NCBI GenBank assembly: GCA_003551645.1
Contig: PUND01000036.1
Span: 1-58,172, forward strand
Direction of reading: 5' to 3'
DNA: 58,172 nucleotides
Origin: Phycisphaerae bacterium
GTDB lineage: Bacteria > Planctomycetota > Phycisphaerae > SM23-33
The translations under genes and the position numbers were made by a program. Below are positions 1 to 8,973 of the stretch, piece after piece. Each line of letters begins with the position of its first letter. Positions within the stretch are counted from its first letter, which is position 1. A model generated the notes under the pieces. That model ran no database searches. It worked only from the letters and a program-made list of their open reading frames with translations, and was not told the origin of the DNA.

Positions 1-1
1 G

Positions 2-781
2 ATCAACCCGGAAGCGTGGATGTGGTACCATACCCGTGTGGGACGCGAGCGCTGCCCCATTGTGGATACGTGGTGGCAGACCGAGACCGGCGGTTTCATG
101 ATCTCCCCGATGCCGGGGGCCATGACGCTGAAGCCTGGCAGTGCTTCCAAGCCGTTCTTCGGCGTGGACCCTGTCATTCTCCGCGACGACGCCGCCGAGT
201 GTGACATTGACGAAGGCGGCAAGCTTTGCATCCGCAAGCCCTGGCCGGGCATCATGCGCACCATGTGGGGCGACCATGACCGGTTCATCGACACCTATTT
301 TGCCATGTTCAATGACATGTATTTCACCGGTGACGGCTGCCGCATCGACGATGACGGCGACTACTGGCTGATGGGCCGCATCGACGACGTGGTAAACGTC
401 TCCGGTCACCGCATCGGCACCGCCGAGGTCGAAAGCGCCCTGGTCAGCCACGCCAAGGTCGCCGAGGCGGCCGTGGCGCCGATGCCACACGAGATCAAGG
501 GTCAGGGCCTCTACGCCTACGTCACGCTCAAGGACGGTGTCGAGCCGAGCGATGAGCTGAAGCAGGAACTGGCCAATCATGTCCGCTCGGAGATCGGCCC
601 GATCGCCAAGCCGGACAAGATCCAGTTCGCCCCGGCGCTGCCCAAGACCCGTTCGGGCAAGATCATGCGGCGAATCCTCCGCAAGATCGCCGAGGGTGTT
701 ACCGACAAGGGTACGCTGGGCGACACCAGCACGCTTGCCGACCCGGCCATCGTCGATAGACTGATTGACGGCAAGGAATAG
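2..781 (+). CDS. acs: Acetyl-CoA synthetase, C-terminal part (5' truncated by window edge)
   Basis: Converts acetate, ATP and CoA to acetyl-CoA through acetyl-AMP in the cytoplasm. The open frame enters at base 2 and holds the last 259 residues. The adenylate-forming-enzyme core motif WWQTETGG, the hinge region [16 protein letters not shown] and the C-terminal [11 protein letters not shown], with the acetylatable catalytic lysine, are all present. The order and spacing fit Acs rather than generic acyl-CoA ligases. It ends in TAG and is followed at 46 bases by a strong terminator. The N-terminal about 390 residues lie outside the window. Confidence 0.95.
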   Translation: MNPEAWMWYHTRVGRERCPIVDTWWQTETGGFMISPMPGAMTLKPGSASKPFFGVDPVILRDDAAECDIDEGGKLCIRKPWPGIMRTMWGDHDRFIDTYFAMFNDMYFTGDGCRIDDDGDYWLMGRIDDVVNVSGHRIGTAEVESALVSHAKVAEAAVAPMPHEIKGQGLYAYVTLKDGVEPSDELKQELANHVRSEIGPIAKPDKIQFAPALPKTRSGKIMRRILRKIAEGVTDKGTLGDTSTLADPAIVDRLIDGKE

Positions 782-826
782 AGTACGACCAACCGACGGA
801 CGGCAAGTTGAGTTCCGTCGATAAGC

Positions 827-877
827 CCCGTCAGAAAACGCCCGCGCGAATGTCGTGCGGGCGTTTTTTCTGACGGG
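827..877. terminator. Bidirectional intrinsic terminator
   Basis: A near-perfect inverted repeat (left arm 827-845, right arm 857-877) with a short loop. A run of six T lies inside the right arm on the plus strand and a run of four T on the minus strand. It sits between the convergent acs gene and the STAS/kinase operon and can serve both. Confidence 0.85.
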
Positions 878-925
878 TGTTGGGGCCGGGCGCCGGCCGG
901 GCGGCTCAACCGGTGAACGAGAGAG

Positions 926-1285
926 TCATTCGGCCAGGGCCTGTTCGACGTCGCCGTAGATTTCGAACAGTCGTGTCAGCCGCGTGGTCTCCAGCAGGTC
1001 GCGTATCGGCTCTTGTGGGTTGACCAGCCGTATTCTGCCGCCGTGGTGGCGGCTTTGTAGGTGGGCGTTGATCATCGCCCCCAGACCGAGTGAGCAGATG
1101 AAGTCCATGTCGCTGAGGTCCAGCACCAGCAGGGGGGCGTGCCTGTCGGTAAGCTCCTCCAGCGACTCCCGTAGCCGCTCGGCGTCCTGTATGCCCACCG
1201 AGCCGTGTACGGTCACCACGGTGGCCGTTCCGCGGTCCTCCACGTCGATCCGGAGCTGAGTGGAGTTGCTTTCGGACTGCTTCAT
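926..1285 (-). CDS. STAS-domain anti-sigma factor antagonist
   Basis: A 119-residue single STAS domain of the SpoIIAA/RsbV type, expected to bind and sequester an RsbW-type kinase when unphosphorylated. The strand-helix segment with LVLDLSDMDFICSLGLGAM carries the usual phosphorylatable serine position (CS before LGLGA). It is the last gene of a four-gene minus-strand operon, 15 bases after the RsbW-like gene. A second STAS gene at the other side of that gene suggests two antagonists for one ATPase. Which is phosphorylated, and by which kinase, cannot be read from the sequence. Confidence 0.85.
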   Translation of the reverse strand: MKQSESNSTQLRIDVEDRGTATVVTVHGSVGIQDAERLRESLEELTDRHAPLLVLDLSDMDFICSLGLGAMINAHLQSRHHGGRIRLVNPQEPIRDLLETTRLTRLFEIYGDVEQALAE

Positions 1286-1300
1286 GACTGGGCGCCTCGA

Positions 1301-1708
1301 CTACCGGTTATGTTTCAGCAGGCGGACCCGGTTTCCCCGCCTGTTGTACTCAACCTTGTCCATATAGGCCCGCATGAGCATTATGCCTCGCCCACAGGGG
1401 CGCTCGAGGTTCTCGTCGGCGGTCGGGTCGGGCACCGCGTCGGGGTCGAATCCCTCGCCCTGGTCGGTGATGGTGATGCGGGCCTGCTGAGGCGTCACGT
1501 CAAACTCCAGCTCCACCATCTTGTCCGGGTCGTAGGCGTTGCCGTGCTTGATGGCGTTGTTAAGCCCCTCCTCCAGCGCCAGCTTGATGGCGAACAGGAC
1601 CGAGTCGCTGTAACCGCACCGCCGCACCTCGCGGAGCAGGGCGTCCTCGGCCTTGCGGGCCTCCGCCAATTTTGACGCGATGACCACCTTCCTCACCAAA
1701 CCCACCAT
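1301..1708 (-). CDS. RsbW/SpoIIAB-like anti-sigma regulatory factor (GHKL ATPase)
   Basis: A 135-residue HATPase_c domain of the anti-sigma serine kinase family. Visible motifs are the N box (ALEEGLNNAIKHGN), the G1 box DQGEGFDP and a glycine-rich lid CGRGIMLMRAYMD. The family binds a sigma factor or another target and phosphorylates a STAS antagonist. It lies between two STAS genes and downstream of a Hanks-type kinase, a classical partner-switch layout. No sigma factor gene is in the window, so the target is unknown. Confidence 0.85.
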   Translation of the reverse strand: MVGLVRKVVIASKLAEARKAEDALLREVRRCGYSDSVLFAIKLALEEGLNNAIKHGNAYDPDKMVELEFDVTPQQARITITDQGEGFDPDAVPDPTADENLERPCGRGIMLMRAYMDKVEYNRRGNRVRLLKHNR

Positions 1709-1725
1709 CCGGATACCACCAGGGA

Positions 1726-2085
1726 CTATGCCAGTTGCTCCAGCGCCTCCTGACGCGACTTCGCTATCTGGAAGATCTCGTTCAGACGCGTGATGACGAA
1801 GACCTCATATATGCTCGGCTGGATGTTGCACAGCCAGAGCGAGCCGTCTTTTTCACGGACGTGCTTGTGGACGGTAATCAGCATTCCCAGGGCGCTGGAG
1901 GACATGTGGGATACGTTCTCGAAGTCCAGCACCAGCTTGGGCGTGTCCGATTCCGCGACTATGGCGTTCAGCCGTTCGCCGATCCGCGATATGTTGATCT
2001 CATCGAGAATCTTTCGGTGGGTCATCTCCACCACGGTCGCGCCGTCTGTCGTCGATACCGTCAGACCGGAATTCTGATCTTCCAT
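1726..2085 (-). CDS. STAS-domain anti-sigma factor antagonist
   Basis: A 119-residue STAS domain. The motif LVLDFENVSHMSSSALGMLI holds the expected serine cluster for RsbW-type phosphorylation. A GGAGAG ribosome-binding sequence precedes the ATG. The gene lies 17 bases before the RsbW-like gene and 120 bases after the kinase. It is closer in sequence to typical SpoIIAA/RsbV antagonists than the STAS protein at 926-1285, which has a single serine at the site. Confidence 0.88.
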   Translation of the reverse strand: MEDQNSGLTVSTTDGATVVEMTHRKILDEINISRIGERLNAIVAESDTPKLVLDFENVSHMSSSALGMLITVHKHVREKDGSLWLCNIQPSIYEVFVITRLNEIFQIAKSRQEALEQLA

Positions 2086-2205
2086 GGGGACTCTCCTCGG
2101 ATACTCGCGAAGGGATAGTAGGTTGCGGCGGGGTCACTGTCAAGTCGTCCGGCGGACATATTTGGCGGACTCTCTGACGGCTTCCGGCGGTCCGGACGCC
2201 GATGC

Positions 2206-3462
2206 TCACGACGTCAGCAGTATGATGTTGACGATCAAGCTCACCAGAAGAGCCGCGGCCAGGATGATTACCGCCGGCAGCAACATGCTGCTTTCGCGCC
2301 GGCCTTCCAGCACTGCCGTACCGTCCTCGCCGTGGGCCTGTTCGGCCTCCTCGGCCAGTCCGGTCAGGACGCCGGCGTCCACCTGCTTGCGTGCTTGAAG
2401 CGGCGGCTGACCGGCCTGTATATCCTCAAGGTCGTGCAGCAGATCGCCGGTGGAGGCGTATCGCCGCCGACGCTCCTTGGCCATCATCACCTCGATTACC
2501 TCGCCCACTCCGGCTGATAGCTGTGTGTTGATGTGGTCCGGCGGAGTCAGCGATTCCCGCAGGTGCTTCTGCATGACCGCCACCGGCGTCTCACCCTCGA
2601 AGGGCACACGACCGGTTACCATGTGATAGAACGTGGCGCCGAGCGAGGAGATGTCCGCGCGGAAGTCGATGTCCATCTCGCCGCGTATCTGCTCGGGACA
2701 GATGTAGTAGGGAGTCCCGAATGCCCGCCCCGCCTCGGCGCGTCCGGTCTCGATGTCCGCCACCTCGCGGGCAAGACCCAGGTCCACGAGCTTGGCCGTG
2801 CCGTCCGTGGCGAGCATTATGTTGCGCGGCTTGACATCTCGGTGCACCAGCCCCTGGCTGTGGGCGTGCTCCAGCGCCCTGGCGACCTGGATTACTATCC
2901 GCAGGGCCTCCTGCTCCGAATACGGCCGGCCGTCGGCTATCTGTTTGTGAAGCTCCTTGCCCTCGATGTACTCCATCACGAAGTAGTGGTAGCCGCCCGC
3001 CTCGCCGACGTCGAACGCCTGGGCGATGTTCGGATGGTTGAGTTTGGCGGCGGCCTTGCCTTCGCGATAGAAACGCTCGACGTATTCGGGGTCTTCCGAC
3101 AGCCGGCGGTGCAGGATCTTTATCGCCACTATCCTGTCCAGCGATACCTGCTTGGCCTTGTAGGTAGTCGCCTCCGTGCCCGCGCCGAGCTTGGCAAGCA
3201 GTATATAGCCAGGTAGCTGATGGCCCTTGCGGGTCTCGTCGATGGTCTTTTTGATTCGGCCGATCTGGCGCTGCGTCACGACCCCTTGTTCTATAAGAAC
3301 GTCCGACAGAGAGCTTTCCTTGCCGGACTGGCTGCGTTCATTGCGGACAGACCGACACTGCTCCACCTCTTCGGGGGTGGCGAGATTATGCTCGACTATA
3401 AGTCGCCCCAACTCGGAATCAACCGATGTGCTTGGAGCGCCGTTTGGTCTCTGTGAAGCCAT
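2206..3462 (-). CDS. Hanks-type Ser/Thr protein kinase with N-terminal MshEN-like module and C-terminal membrane anchor
   Basis: A 418-residue kinase. I start it at the ATG with an upstream GAGG rather than at a TTG three codons earlier. Residues about 15-75 form two short LG..L-type helical repeats resembling the GspE/MshE N-terminal module. Residues about 85-345 are the kinase domain: a glycine loop GAGTEATTY (the third Gly is replaced), VAIKIL lysine, HRDVKPRN catalytic loop, DLG in place of DFG, and CPE in place of APE. A single hydrophobic helix (about 394-414) ends the protein, so the kinase faces the cytoplasm. It heads the STAS/RsbW operon and probably feeds into it. Confidence 0.88.
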   Translation of the reverse strand: MASQRPNGAPSTSVDSELGRLIVEHNLATPEEVEQCRSVRNERSQSGKESSLSDVLIEQGVVTQRQIGRIKKTIDETRKGHQLPGYILLAKLGAGTEATTYKAKQVSLDRIVAIKILHRRLSEDPEYVERFYREGKAAAKLNHPNIAQAFDVGEAGGYHYFVMEYIEGKELHKQIADGRPYSEQEALRIVIQVARALEHAHSQGLVHRDVKPRNIMLATDGTAKLVDLGLAREVADIETGRAEAGRAFGTPYYICPEQIRGEMDIDFRADISSLGATFYHMVTGRVPFEGETPVAVMQKHLRESLTPPDHINTQLSAGVGEVIEVMMAKERRRRYASTGDLLHDLEDIQAGQPPLQARKQVDAGVLTGLAEEAEQAHGEDGTAVLEGRRESSMLLPAVIILAAALLVSLIVNIILLTS

Positions 3463-3955
3463 TGTCTGCAACCTCGGAAATGGCCCGATCAGGCGGTCGC
3501 CCTTGGGCGCCTGCCTGCGTGGGCCTGAGCAGGGTACGCCCGCCGCGCCGTCGCGTCAAGGCGATAATCGCACCGTAAAAATGCTTTTCCACCTTGTTAT
3601 ACGTCCTAAGAACCCGGACCGTTTGTGGCGGGAGCGTTTTCCTCCGATTTCTTCTGATCGGGCCGTCTCGCCTGACCGCACGCGTGCAGCCGTCGGCAAC
3701 CGGAAACGGCTCGCCTTACTTGGGTTCGGCAAGATTATGAAATTACTTGAGTTGGCACAGGGTGGCGTCCCGCCGGTATCCGTGATGCGACTGTCTCGGC
3801 CGGGCGGTGGCCCGGCTCGGGTCGTCGGGCGTTCCCGGATCGGGTCTTGTGTTTTCCCGCCATTGTGACGATTGGTGTAATACGCGGCCCGACCTGCTAA
3901 AATTGACTGTTCGCAGAACGCAATCCGAAGACGACAAACAGACGGGAGAGGTAGC
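3463..3955. other. Divergent intergenic region, kinase / sppA
   Basis: About 490 bases between the divergent kinase and sppA genes. Frames here are shadows without codon structure. The segment near 3590-3610 and the stretch 3730-3745 are AT-rich and could hold promoters for either side. I could not find a -35/-10 pair with good spacing. A TAAAAT at 3898-3903 lies at a plausible distance before sppA but without a matching -35. Confidence 0.4.
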
Positions 3956-5770
3956 GTGTTTACTAACGAACTGCATCCGCGGATCAGCCGGGCGGCGCTG
4001 CTGGCTGCAATGATGGTAGTCGCTCTGCTGTGCATCCCGACGGTCGCCCAGGACACCGAACAGGCCGCGCCGGCACGTATTGCCCACGTGCGGCTGGCCG
4101 GTCGGATACTGGACAGCCCGCCGGGCTTCACGCTCTGGCCCGACGCGGGTAAATCGCACACCCTGAGAATTTGGCTGCACCGACTCGCCGAGGCCCGCAG
4201 GGACGAGGAAGTAAAGGCCGTCGCCATCGAGGTTGACTCGCCAAGGTTGTCGTGGGCGCAGGCGCAGGAACTCGCTGACGCCGTCGGACGCATCGCGGAG
4301 GTCAAGCCGGTTTACACCTATATACCGGCCGGAGAAAGCACGCCATACCTGGTGGCCTCCGCCGGCACGGAGGTCGCGATGGACCCGGTCGGCTCGCTGA
4401 TGATAACCGGCGTGGCCGCCGAGCTGTTCTTCTACCGCGGGACACTGGACCTTCTCGGCATCGAGCCGCAGTTCGTACAGCACGGTCGCTTCAAGGGGGC
4501 GTCCGAGCCGATGATGCGGACCGAGCCGTCCGACGAAATGAGGAAGATGTTCGACGGGCTGCTCGACGACCTTTACGACCAGCTCTGCGAACAGATAGCC
4601 CGGCAGCGAGACCTGGAGACCGAGCAGGTACAGGAGACAATTGACCGGGGCCCGTTCACCGCGGTCCAGGCCCAGCAGGAGCGGCTGGTGGATGCGCTGG
4701 TATCGGTCACCGAGTGGCGGCGGCATGTTGCCGAGCAGGTGGCCGACGATCCGGATGAGGTGGTCTGGATGGACAACTTCGCCCGACCGGTGGAGCGCAA
4801 GCCGGACTTCTCCAACCCATTCGCACTGCTGGGGGCACTGCTGGAGGGGCCGGAACCCGACCCGACCCTCGATCCGACGGTCGCCATAGTCCATGCCGAT
4901 GGGATGATAGTGCCCGGACGCAGCGGGGAAGGGCTGTTAGGTCAGTCCATGGTCGGGGCCAAGACGCTTGTGAGTATCTTCGATCAGTTGCGCCAGGACG
5001 ACCGGGTGAAGGCGGTGGTATTCCGAGTCAATTCCCCCGGCGGCTCCGCCCTTGCCAGCGAGCACATCTACCAGGCGGTGCGGCGATGCGCCAAGGAAAA
5101 GCCGGTGATAGTCTCTATCGGCTCGGTCGGCGCCAGTGGCGGATACTACATAGCCCTGGGCGGCGATGAGATAATGGCCGAGGACTCGGCGATGGTCGGC
5201 GGCGTGGGCGTCGTCGGCGGAAAGCTGGCCATGACCGGTCTGCTGGACAAGATAGGCATCAACGCCGTGCAGTTCACACGCGGAGAAAGCGCCGGAATGT
5301 GGTCGTCGAGGGCCTGGACCCAGCAGGAGGCCGATCGTGTGGACCAGTTGGTCGGCCACACATACGACGTCTTCGTCCGCCGCGTGATGGACTCTCGCGA
5401 CGAGAAAATAGACGATGTCGATTCGGTCACCGAGGGGCGCATCTTCACCGCCCGCCAGGGTGCAGACAACGGACTCATAGACCGTGTGGGCGGCATGCGG
5501 AGGGCGGTTATGGCCGCACAGGAGGCGGCGGGGCTTGAAAGGAGCCATTTCATCACGCTGCCGCGCCCCAGGACGCTGATGGATATGATGGGGGGCGGGG
5601 ACTCCACGGCCGTTCCGCGGCCGGAGACGCTTTCTGCCGATACGGACGCCCTGTTGCGGCTGTCCGCCCTGCGTTCTCCGGAGGCGGCCTATCTGTTGAA
5701 CATGGCCATGTGGTTGGATAAGGAAATGCTGCTGACCGCGTTGCCATATTACTTCCGTGTGTCACCGTAG
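3956..5770 (+). CDS. sppA: Signal peptide peptidase SppA, long (two-domain) form
   Basis: A 604-residue serine protease of family S49 that degrades cleaved signal peptides in the membrane. It starts at GTG with GGGAGAGG just upstream. An N-terminal hydrophobic segment (residues about 10-32, ending PTVAQ) acts as signal or anchor. Two tandem crotonase-like S49 domains follow, as in the E. coli 67-kDa form. The second carries the nucleophile serine motif GSVGASGGYY and the preceding FRVNSPGGS strand. The lysine of the Ser-Lys dyad is expected in the first domain. ATA isoleucine codons are frequent here despite the high GC content. Confidence 0.92.
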   Translation: MFTNELHPRISRAALLAAMMVVALLCIPTVAQDTEQAAPARIAHVRLAGRILDSPPGFTLWPDAGKSHTLRIWLHRLAEARRDEEVKAVAIEVDSPRLSWAQAQELADAVGRIAEVKPVYTYIPAGESTPYLVASAGTEVAMDPVGSLMITGVAAELFFYRGTLDLLGIEPQFVQHGRFKGASEPMMRTEPSDEMRKMFDGLLDDLYDQLCEQIARQRDLETEQVQETIDRGPFTAVQAQQERLVDALVSVTEWRRHVAEQVADDPDEVVWMDNFARPVERKPDFSNPFALLGALLEGPEPDPTLDPTVAIVHADGMIVPGRSGEGLLGQSMVGAKTLVSIFDQLRQDDRVKAVVFRVNSPGGSALASEHIYQAVRRCAKEKPVIVSIGSVGASGGYYIALGGDEIMAEDSAMVGGVGVVGGKLAMTGLLDKIGINAVQFTRGESAGMWSSRAWTQQEADRVDQLVGHTYDVFVRRVMDSRDEKIDDVDSVTEGRIFTARQGADNGLIDRVGGMRRAVMAAQEAAGLERSHFITLPRPRTLMDMMGGGDSTAVPRPETLSADTDALLRLSALRSPEAAYLLNMAMWLDKEMLLTALPYYFRVSP

Positions 5771-5851
5771 CGGCGGGGCCGAAGACTGACCCGCCGGTGG
5801 TGGCCATACGCAATAATCCGCCGCGCGTGGGCGATATCCCGAAGTAGCCGG

Positions 5852-6337
5852 CTATTCCCGGCCGGCTGCTTCCTGGAGTCGCCGGGTAATCTTATGCCAG
5901 TGTGTGCCGCGCCAGAGCAGCTTGCCGCAGCGACTGCACCGCCAGAACTTCTCGCAGTTCCTGAACGCCAGAGGCGGCGCCTCTTCAACCGCGGCGTGTT
6001 TGGGCACTTCGGCAAGCTCGCCCCCGCAGCCCATGCATCGCGGCTTGCGCAGCGGCAGGTCCAGCCGGCCCATGACGAACCTGAGCTGTTCGAGTTTGGT
6101 AAGCTGTCGGGGGATGTACAGGGCATCGATTTCGCCGCGGCGGATGACGTTGCGGTCGAACAGCGGGCCGTCGGAGGAAAGCACCATCCGGCCGGTCTCG
6201 GCGGATCGGCGGATAAGTTCTCCGTCCTCGATGCCGTACTCGAAGTCGGCGTCGTAGCCGGCCGCCCGCAACCAGCGGGCCAGCCCGCCGAGCATCGCGT
6301 CGCAGAGGAACTTGGGCGAATCGTCTTCGCCGCTCAT
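5852..6337 (-). CDS. Mut7-C RNase-domain protein (DUF82-like)
   Basis: A 161-residue protein. The N-terminal PIN-like part has the Mut7-C signature FLCDAMLGGLARWLRAAGYD followed by SSDGPLFDRN. The C-terminal half is a zinc ribbon with CMGCGG and CSRCGKLLWRGTHW. The family is predicted to be a nuclease acting on RNA; its substrate is not known. I start at the internal ATG (MSGEDD) because the longer frame begins inside the sir2 gene. It lies 25 bases after the Sir2 gene and is probably cotranscribed with it. Confidence 0.82.
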   Translation of the reverse strand: MSGEDDSPKFLCDAMLGGLARWLRAAGYDADFEYGIEDGELIRRSAETGRMVLSSDGPLFDRNVIRRGEIDALYIPRQLTKLEQLRFVMGRLDLPLRKPRCMGCGGELAEVPKHAAVEEAPPLAFRNCEKFWRCSRCGKLLWRGTHWHKITRRLQEAAGRE

Positions 6338-6362
6338 GGCGTCATCCTGTTCGCCCGGCGGC

Positions 6363-7115
6363 TCAGCGGACCAGCTCCGGCAGTATCTCGGTCGCCTTGC
6401 CGTGCAGGGCCACATCCGCCAGCGGTGTCGCGGGCGTCGGCTCCAGGTTGACCTCGATGATATGCGCCTCGCCGTCGGCGGCGGCCTCGACCAGACCCGC
6501 GGCCGGATAGACCAGCGAGCTTGTCCCGACGGTCAGGAACACCTCGCTGCTGATAACCGCGCGGACGGCGGTGCGGAAAATGTCCTCATCGAGCGCCTCG
6601 CCGAACCAGACCACATCCGGCCGCATGGGTTCGCCGCATTCCGGACATCCCGGCGGTCCGGGTGACTCATCGAAGCCCACGGATTGTTTGTGACGGCAGC
6701 CGGAACAGCGTATGCGAACCAGCGAGCCGTGCAGCTCCAGGACGTTCCAGCTTCCGGCGATCTGGTGCAGTCCGTCGATATTCTGCGTGGCCAGCAGGAA
6801 GCGACCTCCGCGATTGGCTATCTGCCGCTCCAGCGTCGCCAGGGCCTTGTGGGCGGCGTTGGGGCGGACCTGTCCCAGGCGGGCGCGCTTCTCGGCGTGC
6901 CAGTCCCATACCTTCTTCGGATCGCGAGCAAAGGCCTCTGGCGTGGCCACCTCCTCCATGGGAACTTCCTGCCAGATGCCGCCGACGCCGCGGTAGGCGG
7001 GCACGCCGCTTTCGACGGAAACCCCCGCGCCTGTCAGTACCGCTACCCTGCCGGCGCCAGAGAGCGCACGGCGGGCGCGGTCAAGTTGCTGGGCAAAATC
7101 GTTTTCATCTGTCAT
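6363..7115 (-). CDS. cobB: NAD-dependent protein deacylase, Sir2 family
   Basis: A 250-residue cytoplasmic sirtuin that removes acyl groups from lysines using NAD+. It shows the NAD-binding GAGVSVESGVP, the catalytic QNIDGLHQIAG histidine, and a four-cysteine zinc site (CSGC ... CPEC). Length fits class III/U bacterial sirtuins. A link to the acs gene is common in other genomes because Acs is a sirtuin substrate. Here the two genes are 5.5 kb apart and not in one operon. Confidence 0.92.
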   Translation of the reverse strand: MTDENDFAQQLDRARRALSGAGRVAVLTGAGVSVESGVPAYRGVGGIWQEVPMEEVATPEAFARDPKKVWDWHAEKRARLGQVRPNAAHKALATLERQIANRGGRFLLATQNIDGLHQIAGSWNVLELHGSLVRIRCSGCRHKQSVGFDESPGPPGCPECGEPMRPDVVWFGEALDEDIFRTAVRAVISSEVFLTVGTSSLVYPAAGLVEAAADGEAHIIEVNLEPTPATPLADVALHGKATEILPELVR

Positions 7116-7210
7116 GTGGGCCGTCTCCTGTGTCGATTATAGCCCATCGGGCGTAACGCTTGCACGCGGGTGTTCTTTCGGCCGACCGCGGTCGTGGATA
7201 AAATGCAGTC

Positions 7211-8350
7211 ATGGCAACGGAGACCGAGACAGCCACGGAAACGAGCGAGCAACAGCAGCCGCGGCGGCCTATCCGCGTCGGGTGGATCGCCGACACCGGC
7301 ACACTGGACCACCTGGCGCGGGTCGTCAAGCCGCTGGCGGTGGGGATGCTCGATGAGCTTGTCGAGCTGGTGGCGGTCTGTCCCCGCGCAGCGAACACCG
7401 GTGAGATACCCTCGCCGCCGGTGGAGGTTCTGTCCTACGGCCCGGTGCGGAGGTTCGGGCTGTGGACAGGCGCGCACGAGCGCCTCGGCCAGGAGATGCG
7501 CGGACGGCGCCTGGAACTGCTGCACGCACTGGACACCCAGGCCGCCGGACTGGCCGGCCGGCTGGCGGATACGCTCAAGCTTCCGTACGTGCTCAGCAGT
7601 TTTTCACTGGGCGATTCCGAACGCCTAGGGGGCATGACTCGCAGGCCGGACGCTATCATCGCCGCCGGCGACCTTATTCGACAACGGCTGGTGCAACGAC
7701 ACGCCGCGCCGCCGGAGAAAATCCGCGTAGTTCACCCAGGCGTGTATTGCGCGAAGCGGGCGACATGTTTCACACAGACCCAGCAAACCGTCGCAATCGT
7801 CGCCGGCGGCTCGCTGGACAGTTTTCGAGCGTTCCGGCCGGTTGTAGAGAGCTTCGCGGCTCTGCTGAAGGCAGATATCGACTGCGCTTTGTTCATCCTC
7901 GGCAGCGGGCGGGCGGAGAAGCAACTCCGCAAGCTCGCGGATGCCCTGGGCGTTCGCACCGAGGTCACCATCGTTGACAGGCCCGGCCAGGGGCAGTTGC
8001 CGGGCATCTTCAAGGCCGCCGACATATACATATCGCCGGCGCCGGCGAGGGCGGTGGACATGACCTCGCTGCTGGCGATGTCCGCGGGTGTGCCCGTACT
8101 GGCGGCGACCGACGAGAAAGACCCGTCCGATTTCCTCGTGGCCGACGAGACGGCGCTGCTTTTCGAGAAGGGATCATCGGAGGAACTGACGGCCAAGCTG
8201 AAGTCGCTGATGGAGGACCGCGCGGCCGCCCGCTCGCTGGCGGACAAGGCGCTGGAGTACCTGCGCAAAAGCCACAGCCCCGCGACCATGGTCTCAAAGA
8301 TTGTCGAGGTGTACCGCCAGGTGCTGGGTCTGGGCGGCGGCGGCCGCTAG
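7211..8350 (+). CDS. Glycosyltransferase, family 4-like (GT-B fold)
   Basis: A 379-residue GT1/GT4-type transferase. After a Thr/Glu-rich start (residues 1-17) comes a Rossmann half with weak conservation. The C-terminal half shows typical GT4 features: a VHPGVYC link strand, FILGSGRAEKQLRKLADALG, and a donor-site region ADIYISPAPARAVDMTSLLAMSAGVPVLA. The acidic residue expected in the EX7E motif is partly replaced (the segment has AVDMTSLLAM), so donor specificity cannot be predicted. It stands alone between a divergent Sir2 gene and a repeat-rich region, so there is no pathway context. The start has only a weak ribosome-binding site. Confidence 0.82.
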   Translation: MATETETATETSEQQQPRRPIRVGWIADTGTLDHLARVVKPLAVGMLDELVELVAVCPRAANTGEIPSPPVEVLSYGPVRRFGLWTGAHERLGQEMRGRRLELLHALDTQAAGLAGRLADTLKLPYVLSSFSLGDSERLGGMTRRPDAIIAAGDLIRQRLVQRHAAPPEKIRVVHPGVYCAKRATCFTQTQQTVAIVAGGSLDSFRAFRPVVESFAALLKADIDCALFILGSGRAEKQLRKLADALGVRTEVTIVDRPGQGQLPGIFKAADIYISPAPARAVDMTSLLAMSAGVPVLAATDEKDPSDFLVADETALLFEKGSSEELTAKLKSLMEDRAAARSLADKALEYLRKSHSPATMVSKIVEVYRQVLGLGGGGR

Positions 8351-8973
8351 GCAGGATTCAGTGCTCAGGAGCCGGGAGCCAGTAGTCAGGAGCCGGTAGC
8401 CCGTCGACATGATCCCTAAGACATAGCTTTCAACCGAGGCCGGGCACCGGCGCATCGCTGCTCCGGGCCGTCGGCTACCGAGGGTGTCCGATAATCCTGA
8501 TACTTGCAACCACTTCGATTAATTCAAGGGAAGTGAGGTGTGTCAGCCCCGAAGGGGCGACAGCAAATGGCCTGGGGCGTCAGCCCCCGGAACTCAGGTC
8601 TAGTAAGGACCTTAGGCCCGAAGGGGCGACAGAGGACTCCCACAAGCACGCGGCACTGCCGCCCCTTCGCTGTTAAAGCTTGTGAGCATTCTTTCACCGT
8701 GGCCTAACGGGCCCCGGCCAATCACTGCCGGTTGTTCGGACCTCCGGTCGGCCGGAGTTGCAGCATCGACCACGTACAGTTCCGCGCTTCTGTCGTAAGT
8801 CATTACTGCTCAGAGCCGGGGATTTTGAACACCTGGTTCGAGCTGCCACGCACGGAGGGCCTGCCCGACACTTACAGCATGTGCAACATACTTTGCTCCC
8901 GGCAGTAACACGCTCGTCACGGATTACCGGACGGCCCCCGTTAACCGATTCACCAATCAACCAGTTAACCCAA
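8351..8973. repeat. Gene-free region with planctomycete-type short repeats
   Basis: A 620-base stretch between convergent genes with no credible coding frame. It contains two copies of a CCCGAAGGGGCGACAG element (8545-8563 and 8618-8633) flanking a CCTGGGGCGTCAGCCCCCGG palindrome. It also has two TCAGGAGCCGG cores 21 bases apart (8365-8375, 8386-8396) and a run built from AACC/AATCA words at 8941-8979. These look like mobile or slippage-derived extragenic repeats. I see no transposase. Confidence 0.7.

Noticed and set aside
3866-3903. Promoter for sppA (TTGGTG and TAAAAT)
   Set aside because: The spacer is 20 bases and the -35 is weak; not reliable enough to list as a feature.
3743-4894. Minus-strand frame of 383 codons overlapping sppA
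   Set aside because: SppA is well supported by motifs; the antisense frame has no recognisable domain.
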